From Pseudomonadota bacterium (GTDB lineage Bacteria; Pseudomonadota; Alphaproteobacteria; Sphingomonadales; Sphingomonadaceae): DNA of 43,302 nucleotides. Within the stretch, counting starts at the first letter, position 1, and each line of letters opens with the position of its first letter. This document shows, one piece after another, positions 1 to 6,987 of this stretch. The stretch is from contig CAUJJI010000032.1 of NCBI GenBank assembly GCA_963205265.1, positions 1 through 43,302 on the forward strand, written 5' to 3'. The position numbers and the translations under genes are program-made. Under the pieces are notes generated by a model. It was not told the DNA's origin, ran no database searches, and worked only from the letters and a program-made list of their open reading frames with translations.

Positions 1-24
1 TGCCCTGCCTTACGTTGGGTAATT

Positions 25-120
25 CCCCGCATCCGGATAAGTGGTCGCCCTGACAGGCGCCGGCCCTTGGGGTAGCGGCGAGCGAACCGGTTCCGCTCCC
101 TGCACCCGTGAGGTATGGGG
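25..120 (-). ncRNA. Candidate structured small RNA, copy 1 (unidentified)
   Basis: This stretch sits directly downstream (minus strand) of a near-consensus sigma-70 promoter at 121-149. Together with the -10 region it is repeated without mismatch, in inverted orientation, at 38835-38940. On the minus strand it opens with CCCCAT and closes with ATGCGGGG, which can pair as an outer stem. Inside are further pairings such as GAGCG/CGCTC around GAACCGGTT. The only open frame starts at an ATG lying inside the -10 box, so translation is unlikely. I could not match it to SRP RNA (no CCGGAAGG apical loop), tmRNA or RNase P RNA. The transcript may continue beyond the left edge. That it is an RNA gene is an inference from promoter plus conservation. 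Confidence 0.5.
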
Positions 121-149
121 CATATAACCAATGTGGTTCGTGTTGTCAA
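121..149 (-). promoter_or_regulatory. Sigma-70 type promoter of small RNA copy 1
   Basis: Read on the minus strand, there is TTGACA (144-149), a 17-nt spacer, then TATATG (121-126). The -35 box lies only three bases past the stop codon of the ispH-ispA fusion. The copy at 38816-38844 keeps both hexamers and the 17-nt spacing, although five of its 17 spacer bases differ. Confidence 0.7.
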
Positions 150-152
150 GCC

Positions 153-2009
153 TCAATGCATTCGCGTCACGGCGAAATCCGCCACCTGCTGCAGCAGCCG
201 TGCCCGTTGGCCGAAGCTGGCCAGTTCGTCGCGGCAGGAGGCGGCCAGGCGGATAGAGTGGTCGCGCGCGCCGTCGAGGCCCCAGGCATCGACCGCCGTG
301 CGCCTGCCGGACTGCCGGTCCTTGCGCAGCCGCTTGCCGACTTCGCTCTCGTCGCCGATGCGGTCGAGGATGTCGTCGCGAATCTGGAAGGCCAGGCCGA
401 GCTTCTCGGAGAAGCGGATCAGCTTGCGGCGATCCTCGTCATCGCATCCCGCCAGCAGCGTCCCGGCCTCGACGCAATAGCCCAGCAGAACGCCGGTCTT
501 GAGGTCCTCGCAGCGGGCGATCTCGTCGGCCGTCGCGTCGGGCGGCGGGTAGAGGTCCATCATCTGCCCGAGCGCGAGCCCGTCCTTGCCGATGGTCCGC
601 GCCAGCGCCAGCACCAGGCGGGCGCGGACACTGCCGTCCGGGTGCGCCTTGTCGTCGGCCAGCATCTCGAAGGCGAGCGCCAGCAGCGCGTCGCCGGCCA
701 GGACCGCCGTCGCCTCGTCGAAGCGGCGGTGCAGGCTGGGCTTGCCGCGGCGGTAGTCGTCGTCGTCCATGCAAGGCAAGTCGTCGTGGACCAGCGATTG
801 CGCGTGCAGGCACTCGACCGCCGAGGCCACCCAGACCGCCTGCCGATAGTCGGCCCCCAGCATTTCCGCGACCAGCACCGTCAGCAGCCCGCGCATGCGC
901 TTGCCGCCGCCGAGCACTGCATAGCGCATGGCTTCGTTCAGCCGCGAGGGCCGGCCATCGGCCTGGCGCAGGATCTTGTCGAGGCAGCGCTCGATGTCGC
1001 GGCGCACGGTCTCCATCCGCTCGGGCAGCGAGAGCTCGCCGATCGGCGTCATCGCCACCGGCCTGAACTCCGCGGTCTCGCGCCTGCCTTCGCTTTCCTC
1101 GGCGACGAAGCCGAGCGCCTCGAGCCGCTCGCAGACCGCGTTCACCGCATCCGGCGGGGTCGAGGCAGCCGCGGTGAGCCCGACGATGCGCGCCGCATCC
1201 AGCCATTGCGGGTCCAATGCCGCGGCATCGTCGACCAGCGCCACTTCGGCGCATCCCGCCGCCCTGGCCACTTCGGTAAGCCGCTTTGCGTTCGACGACA
1301 GGCGGTCTCCGACGACGACGATGCGATCGGCCTGGGCGGCTATCGCTTCGATCGCGGCCTGGCGATTGGTCGTCGCATAGCAGATGTCGCTGGAGCGCGG
1401 CGCCGCCACATCGGCAAAGCGCGCCAGGATCGCCGCGCCGATGCCGGCCGAATCCTGCACCGAGAAGGTGGTCTGCACGGCGAAGGCCACGGAGGTGTTG
1501 GCGGGCAGCGACAGCGCGGCGAGGTCCTCGAGCGAGCCGATTACCGAGATCGCGCCCCTCGGCACCTGCCCCAGGGTCCCGACAATCTCGGGATGGCCCT
1601 GATGGCCGATCAGCAGGATGTGGCGCCCGGCATGGTAGTGATCGACGACCTCGCCGTGGACCTTGGCGACCAGCGGGCACGTGGTGTCGAGCGTCCTCAA
1701 CTGGCGCTCGGCGGCTTCGCGCAGGACCGCCTGCGGCACGCCATGCGCGGACAGCACGGTCACCGCGCCCTGCGGGACTTCGGCCAGTTCCCTGACGAAG
1801 ACCGCGCCCTTGGCGGCCAGCGCATCGACCACCCCCTGGTTGTGCACGATGTGGCGGCGGACGTAGACCGGCGGGCCATATTCCTCCAGCGCCCGCTCCA
1901 CCGCCGCGATGGCCCGCTCCACCCCGGCGCAGAAGCCGCGCGGATTGGCGAGAAGCAGCCGCTTGCGGGCGGCGCCGGACCTGTCGCATCCACCAGTCGC
2001 TTCGCTCAT
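153..2009 (-). CDS. IspH-IspA fusion: HMBPP reductase joined to prenyl diphosphate synthase
   Basis: A 618-residue two-domain enzyme. Residues ~15-320 are IspH (LytB), the [4Fe-4S] reductase that makes IPP and DMAPP at the end of the MEP pathway. The three cluster cysteines are present (C27 in NPRGFCAG, C111 in DTTCPLV, C210 in ICYATTNRQ), with H53, H89, H139 and the GHPE glutamate E141. Residues ~330-618 are a trans-prenyltransferase of the farnesyl/geranylgeranyl diphosphate synthase type, with GGGKRMR at 367-373, a first aspartate motif DDLPCMD at 409-415 and a second, RDDILD, at 544-549. Each half has about the usual length of the free enzyme. The ATG at 2009 is preceded by GAGGTGAGG; an upstream ATG at 2036 lacks such a site. 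Product chain length cannot be read from the sequence. Fusion would couple C5 formation to condensation (inference). Confidence 0.9.
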   Translation of the reverse strand: MSEATGGCDRSGAARKRLLLANPRGFCAGVERAIAAVERALEEYGPPVYVRRHIVHNQGVVDALAAKGAVFVRELAEVPQGAVTVLSAHGVPQAVLREAAERQLRTLDTTCPLVAKVHGEVVDHYHAGRHILLIGHQGHPEIVGTLGQVPRGAISVIGSLEDLAALSLPANTSVAFAVQTTFSVQDSAGIGAAILARFADVAAPRSSDICYATTNRQAAIEAIAAQADRIVVVGDRLSSNAKRLTEVARAAGCAEVALVDDAAALDPQWLDAARIVGLTAAASTPPDAVNAVCERLEALGFVAEESEGRRETAEFRPVAMTPIGELSLPERMETVRRDIERCLDKILRQADGRPSRLNEAMRYAVLGGGKRMRGLLTVLVAEMLGADYRQAVWVASAVECLHAQSLVHDDLPCMDDDDYRRGKPSLHRRFDEATAVLAGDALLALAFEMLADDKAHPDGSVRARLVLALARTIGKDGLALGQMMDLYPPPDATADEIARCEDLKTGVLLGYCVEAGTLLAGCDDEDRRKLIRFSEKLGLAFQIRDDILDRIGDESEVGKRLRKDRQSGRRTAVDAWGLDGARDHSIRLAASCRDELASFGQRARLLQQVADFAVTRMH

Positions 2010-2210
2010 CCTCACCTCGCCGCCCGCCGAATGCATTGCGCACTATGCAGGAGCCTATGGCGCAGTGGCAAGCCGGCCAGATGTACCAAAGGGAATGGCG
2101 CTTTCGGCCGGGATTGGGAAATGGCGCTTTAAAGTTCTGCGTCGGTCCCTGCTAATGCGGAACTTCCCGCCGCTCTCCGTCTTTGCAGGAGCAAAGCAAA
2201 GGAAGATGCC

Positions 2211-2600
2211 ATGCGCAAACCGCTCTGTGTGCTGTTCACCGCAGCGATCATGATCTGGGCGACTGCCGCCGAGGCGAAGCGCGATCCCGAGGCTCGGCTG
2301 GCCGAGATCACGAAAGGTCGCACCGCCGGCGAGCCGGTCGACTGCATCCAGCAGATCCGCATCAGTTCGACCGAGATCGTCGACCGCACCGCAATCGTCT
2401 ACAAGATGAACGACGGCACGATCTACGTGAACCGGCCGGCTTCGGGAGCCACTTTCCTGAGCAAGGGTGATGTGCTGGTGACCAACACCCATTCCAACCA
2501 GCTGTGCAGTATCGACATCGTCCGGCTGGTGAGCAACGGGACCCACATGCCGGCCGGGTCGGTCGGCCTCGGCAAGTTCGTGCCTTACCGGCGCCGGTAA
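2211..2600 (+). CDS. Small secreted protein of unknown function
   Basis: A 129-residue protein with a clear signal peptide (hydrophobic stretch to the AEA segment at about residues 20-22). The mature domain has two cysteines, one in PVDCIQQ and one in NQLCSID, which could form a disulfide in the periplasm. The pattern of a Cys, a short beta segment, then NDGTIYVN and THSNQLCSIDIV recalls small secreted DUF families common in Sphingomonads (possibly DUF6491-like), but this is only a resemblance. AGGAAG lies a few bases upstream of the ATG. It is transcribed divergently from the ispH-ispA fusion with about 200 bp between the starts, which must hold both promoters. No function is proposed. Confidence 0.75.
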   Translation: MRKPLCVLFTAAIMIWATAAEAKRDPEARLAEITKGRTAGEPVDCIQQIRISSTEIVDRTAIVYKMNDGTIYVNRPASGATFLSKGDVLVTNTHSNQLCSIDIVRLVSNGTHMPAGSVGLGKFVPYRRR

Positions 2601-2639
2601 GGCACGGCGATCGCGCAGGCCTGCCGGCGGGAGAAGGCG

Positions 2640-3410
2640 CTACTCGGCGGCCGCAAGCCGATAGGCAGCCAGGCCGCGCAGCCGCATCTCGTCGATGATC
2701 CAGCCTTCCTGGTCGGCGTTGTAGAAGTAGTTGTAGAGCGAGTGGCGGTTGCGCCTGTTGTTGCCCGCGGCGATCAGTTCGGGGATCCGCTCGACCGAAA
2801 GCCACATCAGCTGCGAAGGCGCATTCACCGAGGTGTTGGTCTTCAGCCCACCGACTTTCTGGAAACCGAGCATCCGCTCGTAGAACATGATGTGACGGGG
2901 GTTCACTTCGATGAACAAGTCCGTACCGAGGAAGTTTTCGGTTCCATAGATGAAGACGAAGTGGAACATGGCCGCAAGGATGCGCTTGGAGTCGTCGTTA
3001 TAGTCGACCGCGAACTTCTTGAGCTCGCAAAGCCGCGCATTGGGCTTGCGCCGGAAGAACTTCATTTCTTCCGGGAATGTCGCTTCAACCGCCAGGCCGC
3101 GATCGGAATCAGCGCAAAGGGTTACCGTTCCGATCAGCTGATCGCACTTGCGAGCGCAGAACGTCGTTTCGTTGTGGCGGCCGGAAAGACGATGATCCGA
3201 CCCGTAGCCGCGCCAGGCGTAGCGGCGATTGATGAGCTCCAGTGCCTCGCCGCGCGTTTCGGACAGACGGGTGAGCAGGATGGAGAAGCTGCAATCGGTC
3301 CAGGCGTCATCGGCTATGGGCAGGTGGAATATCTCATCGACGTCCGCGCCCGACGCCGCAGAGCGCGATGCGCCGATATCGGGTTCTGGCGCGAGCGACA
3401 AAGAATTCAT
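2640..3410 (-). CDS. FeeM-like N-acyl amino acid synthase (GNAT fold)
   Basis: A 256-residue protein resembling the FeeM / N-acyl amino acid synthase group of GNAT-fold acyltransferases, which join a long-chain acyl group from acyl-ACP to an amino acid. Recognisable blocks are INRRYAWRGYG near residues 60-70, the central ARLCELKKFAVD segment near 125-137, and the C-terminal NPRHIMFYERMLGFQ block near 170-185, typical of the group. GGAGG lies five bases before the ATG. Members of this group are known to be encoded near exosortase systems, which fits the two exosortase modules here. The acyl donor and amino acid acceptor cannot be deduced. It is followed by no partner gene on its strand within the window. 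Assignment rests on pattern memory, not on a search. Confidence 0.7.
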   Translation of the reverse strand: MNSLSLAPEPDIGASRSAASGADVDEIFHLPIADDAWTDCSFSILLTRLSETRGEALELINRRYAWRGYGSDHRLSGRHNETTFCARKCDQLIGTVTLCADSDRGLAVEATFPEEMKFFRRKPNARLCELKKFAVDYNDDSKRILAAMFHFVFIYGTENFLGTDLFIEVNPRHIMFYERMLGFQKVGGLKTNTSVNAPSQLMWLSVERIPELIAAGNNRRNRHSLYNYFYNADQEGWIIDEMRLRGLAAYRLAAAE

Positions 3411-3460
3411 GCACGCCTCCTAGGGCCGATGCACGCCAGAGCTAACGGGCGGCACATATC

Positions 3461-3514
3461 TGAGGCGAGGATTACGCCTCACCGGATGATTTATTCCGTG
3501 GTTGATCACCACGG
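3461..3514. promoter_or_regulatory. Pair of operator-like inverted repeats upstream of FeeM-like gene
   Basis: TGAGGCG/CGCCTCA (3461-3467, 3475-3481) and CCGTGG/CCACGG (3496-3501, 3509-3514) are perfect dyads whose centres lie 34 bases apart, about 50-100 bases upstream of the minus-strand ATG at 3410. Position and symmetry suggest binding sites for a dimeric regulator. The regulator is unknown and the arms of the two dyads differ, so they may serve different proteins. Confidence 0.35.
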
Positions 3515-3709
3515 GCTGATCAAAGAGAGTAAACGGCCGGTAAACTGCTCGCAGCAGCTCGCCCCGACGCCCCGCGCGTCGATGGCCGGATTGAAACACC
3601 CTCCTCGCAAAACTCTCACAGCGACATGCCGGTCGTCTTGCAACCCTGGCGAGACAGAATGCCTCTCAGTTCCGACAGATGTACCCAGTTTTGAACAATC
3701 GCCGCCGGG

Positions 3710-3732
3710 CCGTCGGCGAAGCGAGCCGACGG
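3710..3732. terminator. Hairpin, possible terminator after the wecG-type gene
   Basis: CCGTCGGC/GCCGACGG form a perfect 8-bp stem around GAAGCGA, about 145 bases past the stop of the minus-strand WecG-type gene. There is no T-run after it on either strand, so rho-independent termination is doubtful; it may instead be a repeat or RNA-stabilising hairpin. Confidence 0.3.
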
Positions 3733-3875
3733 TGCGTCAAGTCGTTCCGCGGCCCTGGCGACTGCCGGCTCCGCACTGCCCGTAATGCCTCGTTATCCGG
3801 CCGCCGACGCGGCTCGATGGACGACGGTTCCGCCTTCGAGTCTGCCGTCGTTCACCGCGCAGCATCGTCCGTTCA

Positions 3876-4646
3876 CTAGCGCTTCGCGCTTCGCCACCAG
3901 ACCAGGAAGACTTTCGGGCTCTGCACGAGATAGCGTCGCCACATCCGTCGCGGCTCGGCAAGCAGGCGATGAAGCCACTCCAGCGATGCGCGGCGCATCC
4001 ACGCCGGCGCACGGCGGCGCGTGCCGCTGAGGAACTCGACCGATGCGCCGATGCACAGGCAGGTCCCGCTGGCGCGGCCTCTCTGCTTGATCAGCCCGGC
4101 GACGATCTCTCCCTGGGGCGAACCGATCGCCAGGAAGACCAGGCTCTGCGGGCAGGACTCCACGAATTCGGCAATGCGCGCCTGCTCGCCCGGATTGTCC
4201 AACAGCCCCATCGGCGGCTGCATGTGCTCGACGCGGCGCCCGGGCAAGGCCGAAGCAAGCCACTCGGCCTCGCTGGCGCCGCCACCGACGAGCACCACGG
4301 TGGCATCGAGCGGGATCCGGCCCGACGTGATCAATTCCCGGGTGAGGTCGCTGCCCGGTACCGCCGGCAGGTCGATCCCCGACAGCCGCGCCAGCTGCGC
4401 GAGCACGCGGCTGTCGTTGATGCACAGATCGCTCGTCGCGACCGCCGCGCGGTAGGCGGATGCCCAGGGCGCGTCCGCTGTCCCCGAAAGGCGTGCGATG
4501 TGATCGGCATTGGGGGTGACGACATAGCGGAACCGCCCGGTCTCGTCCGACCGGCCGATCCAGTCGATAGCGGTCTCCAAGGTCATCCTGTCGAACTCTA
4601 CGCCGAGGAACGGGGTCCTTGCGGCGGCCGGCACGGCCAGGTTCAT
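3876..4646 (-). CDS. WecG/TagA/CpsF family glycosyltransferase
   Basis: A 256-residue GT26-type transferase. The family moves N-acetylmannosamine or a similar sugar from a UDP donor to a polyprenyl-diphosphate-linked acceptor at the inner membrane. Family features seen are the substrate loop TPNADHIARL near residue 50, the INDSRVLA segment near 75, a nucleotide-binding VVLVGGGASE near 120, AIGSPQGE near 170, GASVEFLSG near 200, and the basic C-terminal block EWLHRLLAEPRRMWRRYL that anchors the enzyme to the membrane. The usual Gln-Gln/Lys-Gln pair before the Glu in the SPQGE block is replaced by Gln-Gly. The ATG overlaps the stop of the upstream TPR gene (ATGA), so the two are translationally coupled. 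Its likely job is to add an early sugar of the exopolysaccharide repeat. Confidence 0.85.
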   Translation of the reverse strand: MNLAVPAAARTPFLGVEFDRMTLETAIDWIGRSDETGRFRYVVTPNADHIARLSGTADAPWASAYRAAVATSDLCINDSRVLAQLARLSGIDLPAVPGSDLTRELITSGRIPLDATVVLVGGGASEAEWLASALPGRRVEHMQPPMGLLDNPGEQARIAEFVESCPQSLVFLAIGSPQGEIVAGLIKQRGRASGTCLCIGASVEFLSGTRRRAPAWMRRASLEWLHRLLAEPRRMWRRYLVQSPKVFLVWWRSAKR

Positions 4647-6229
4647 TGCAGCCTGCTGCCCAGCAAGGGATTGGCCCGCCTCTGGCCGGGCGGGAGGTCG
4701 ATGGCCAGATTGCGCCACGACTGCGCTTCGCCTTCCTCGGCAGTCGCCTTGCAGTCCGGATTGCCTGCCCTGCCGCACATCTCGGCCAGCAGCCGCCACG
4801 CGCTCGGCTTGGCCGGTGCCCGGTCGGTCAGCGAATTGGCCACGGAGACGGCCCGTTCGGCCTTGCCGCTGTCCGCCAGCCAGCGCGCATAGGCGGCGGA
4901 CATGGAAACCTCCAGCGGACGGGCCGATATGCCTTCTTCGAAGGCTCGCTGCACTCCTACCGGCTTTCCGAGCATCATGTAGGCGCGGGCGAGCAGCAGG
5001 AAGCCATCGTCGCGATCGGGGCATTCGGTCGAAATGCTCTGAGCGTCGATCACCGCCTGCTGCGCGAGGCGCCGCCGCAGCAGCGACACCACCCGGTTGG
5101 CCATGGCGTCGCAGTTCATCTTGTCGACCGAGAGGATGACTTCCGCCGCCTTCTCGGCCGCGAGATCGCCGGATGCCTGCGCGATCCGCGACATCAGCGC
5201 GCGGCCGTCGATATCGCTCATGGGCCGGACGGGTATCGCCGCCGAGGCGAGATCGCCGATGTCCAGGAAGAAGCGAGCCACCATCAGGCGCGCCTGATAC
5301 GATCCGTTCGCCGCCAGCCCTTCGAGTTGCGCAGCCGTCAGCGGCCGTTGGTCGTACTCGCGCCAAAGGCTGGAGAGCCGGGCCAGGGCTTCCACGTCGC
5401 TGCCGTGCTGAGCCAGCAGGATCGCGGCAGCCGAGCGGGCACCGGCGACGTCCTTCTGCTTGTAGCGGACGTTGATTTCGTCGATCTTGTAATCGACGCT
5501 GTCGGGGGAAAGCGTGCGTAGAGCCCGCAATTGCTCGAGAACCAGCTGCGCGTCACCGGCGTCACGGGCACATTCCATCAGCGCGGCCAGCACATAGGTG
5601 GAGGCTGGGTGCAAGGCGCGTGCTTTCGAGAGCAGTTTGATCGCCTCTTTACGCTCACCCAGCAGGAACTTGCTGCGCGCCAACAAGACGGTGCCTTGAT
5701 CGCTCGACGGATCGGTCGCCAGGATCGATTCACCCAGCTTGCGAGATTCGTCGAACTTTCTTTGATTGATATAGGCTATGCCCTTTATCATTTTGGCGTT
5801 GACATTATTGGGATCGACCATCAAAATTCGGTCGGCGAACTCGAGGGCGCGCAAATCGTCTCCGACAAATATTCCCAATAATGCTACGCCGTTCAGCGCC
5901 TCGCTATTTCCTGAGTCGATCGAAGCGGCCAGATTGTAGCTATCGAAAGCACCAATCAGATCTCCGGCTCTCATCTTGATCTGTGCGTCCAGCAGAATGA
6001 TCGGAAGCTGGTCTTCCTTCAGCTTCATGGCCTTGGCGATAGCCACGCGAGCTCCCGCCAGATCACCCGCCTCGAGCAGGGCCGCGGCCTTGTCGGCTTC
6101 GATTTGAGCCCGTTCGATCCGGTCACTACATCCGACTGTAAACGTTAATGCGAGTAAAATAATCAGCCGGCTCATGCCCCGTTTTGGGATCACTCTGCCG
6201 ACTGAGGGTTGGCGGTGTCTCATCGTCAT
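4643..6229 (-). CDS. TPR-repeat lipoprotein of the exopolysaccharide/exosortase locus
   Basis: A predicted lipoprotein: after a basic N-terminus comes the hydrophobic IILLALTFTVGC segment with the lipobox Cys, then a long alpha-helical region built of tetratricopeptide-like repeats (for example AGDLIGAFDSYNLAASIDSGN, shortened here, and LLSKARALHPAST). Exosortase loci typically encode a large TPR lipoprotein (PrsT type), but this one is shorter than that ~900-residue family. The start is uncertain: 6229 has a weak GAG site eight bases upstream, while 6175 begins directly at MSRLIILL and would give a canonical short lipoprotein signal and leave more room for divergent promoters. It overlaps the following glycosyltransferase by four bases. 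It is divergent from the export gene at 6280. A scaffold role in polymer assembly or export is inferred. Confidence 0.8.
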   Translation of the reverse strand: MTMRHRQPSVGRVIPKRGMSRLIILLALTFTVGCSDRIERAQIEADKAAALLEAGDLAGARVAIAKAMKLKEDQLPIILLDAQIKMRAGDLIGAFDSYNLAASIDSGNSEALNGVALLGIFVGDDLRALEFADRILMVDPNNVNAKMIKGIAYINQRKFDESRKLGESILATDPSSDQGTVLLARSKFLLGERKEAIKLLSKARALHPASTYVLAALMECARDAGDAQLVLEQLRALRTLSPDSVDYKIDEINVRYKQKDVAGARSAAAILLAQHGSDVEALARLSSLWREYDQRPLTAAQLEGLAANGSYQARLMVARFFLDIGDLASAAIPVRPMSDIDGRALMSRIAQASGDLAAEKAAEVILSVDKMNCDAMANRVVSLLRRRLAQQAVIDAQSISTECPDRDDGFLLLARAYMMLGKPVGVQRAFEEGISARPLEVSMSAAYARWLADSGKAERAVSVANSLTDRAPAKPSAWRLLAEMCGRAGNPDCKATAEEGEAQSWRNLAIDLPPGQRRANPLLGSRLQ

Positions 6230-6279
6230 GTTAGTAGCTCGCCGCCTCTTATTGTCCAGTTGTATCATATAGGTGTTGT

Positions 6280-6987
6280 GTGGCAAAAGTGATTGAACCA
6301 AGGTTACCGGCGTCCATACGACATTCGACGACCGCCCTTGCGGCAATGGTGACTTTTGCCATTTCTGCCGCGACGCAGGCGCAGGTGCCCGCCAGCGATC
6401 AGCCGCAGCCGGATCCCCAGGCCAGCTCGCGCGTGTCGTTGCCTCCGCCGGTGCAACGCGGGACGCCGACCCCGTCGGTGTCGGCCTACAAGATCAACCC
6501 CGGCGACGAGCTGGAAATCTACGTCTGGGGCGAAGAGCGCCTGCAGCGCGAATTGCGGGTCCTGCCCGACGGCACGATCGCATTTCCCCTGGTCGGACAG
6601 CTCCGGGTGCAGGGCCAATTGCCCCAGGATGTCGAGAAGCAGGTGGCCGATCGCCTGAAGGGACAATACCGCGGCGACGTGCCTTCGATCACCGTGTCCG
6701 TGAAGAACCCGGCCGGCATGCAGTTCTCGGTGATGGGCAAGGTTCGCTCGCCCGGTTCCTATGTGGCAGGACGCTATATCAATCTGCTCGATGCGCTCAG
6801 CCTGGCGGGCGGGCCGGCGGAATTCGCCAATCTCGACAGTGTCTTGATCATTCGGCAACAGGATGGTCGTCTCGTCACCTTGCGGGCGAAGCTTGGCGGG
6901 CTGTTCAAGCCGGGTGCCGATGCAGGGGATGTCAACCGGGCCGGCATCGTGCGCATCGAGCCTGGCGACGTGATGATCGTACCATGA
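6280..6987 (+). CDS. Polysaccharide export protein (Wza/EpsE-like)
   Basis: A 235-residue periplasmic export protein with a GTG start preceded by AGG, and a signal peptide ending near ATQAQ. Residues ~70-150 form the Poly_export domain (INPGDELEIYVWGEE, then LPDGTIAFPLVGQL), followed by an SLBB domain (MGKVRSPGSYVAGR, LLDALSLAGG). It lacks the C-terminal extension of full-length Wza, and there is no lipobox Cys in the signal peptide, which matches the short XrtA-system export proteins. The family forms the channel through which capsule or exopolysaccharide crosses the outer membrane. It is the first gene of a run in which the next stop-start pairs overlap (ATGA at 6984), so expression of export, barrel, chain-length and kinase proteins is probably coupled. 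An alternative start at 6346 would remove part of the signal peptide. Confidence 0.9.
   Translation: MAKVIEPRLPASIRHSTTALAAMVTFAISAATQAQVPASDQPQPDPQASSRVSLPPPVQRGTPTPSVSAYKINPGDELEIYVWGEERLQRELRVLPDGTIAFPLVGQLRVQGQLPQDVEKQVADRLKGQYRGDVPSITVSVKNPAGMQFSVMGKVRSPGSYVAGRYINLLDALSLAGGPAEFANLDSVLIIRQQDGRLVTLRAKLGGLFKPGADAGDVNRAGIVRIEPGDVMIVP

Larger units (their letters stand above)
3411..3875. other. Intergenic region with three dyads
   Basis: No gene seen in these 465 bases between the FeeM-like gene and the WecG-type gene, both on the minus strand. It must hold the promoter of the FeeM-like gene. It carries three perfect inverted repeats, each with a seven-base spacer: 3461-3481, 3496-3514 and 3710-3732. 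Confidence 0.6.

Noticed and set aside
25..120. SRP (4.5S) RNA or tmRNA
   Set aside because: No CCGGAAGG-type apical motif for SRP and no tag frame or CCA-end pattern for tmRNA.
108..2132. Long plus-strand frame of 674 codons opposite the ispH-ispA fusion
   Set aside because: Composition artefact of high-GC DNA; the minus-strand frame has full family motifs and a good ribosome-binding site, this one has none.
3496..3514. lux-box style quorum-sensing operator
   Set aside because: Length is similar, but the arms do not match known lux boxes and no luxR/luxI gene is in the window.
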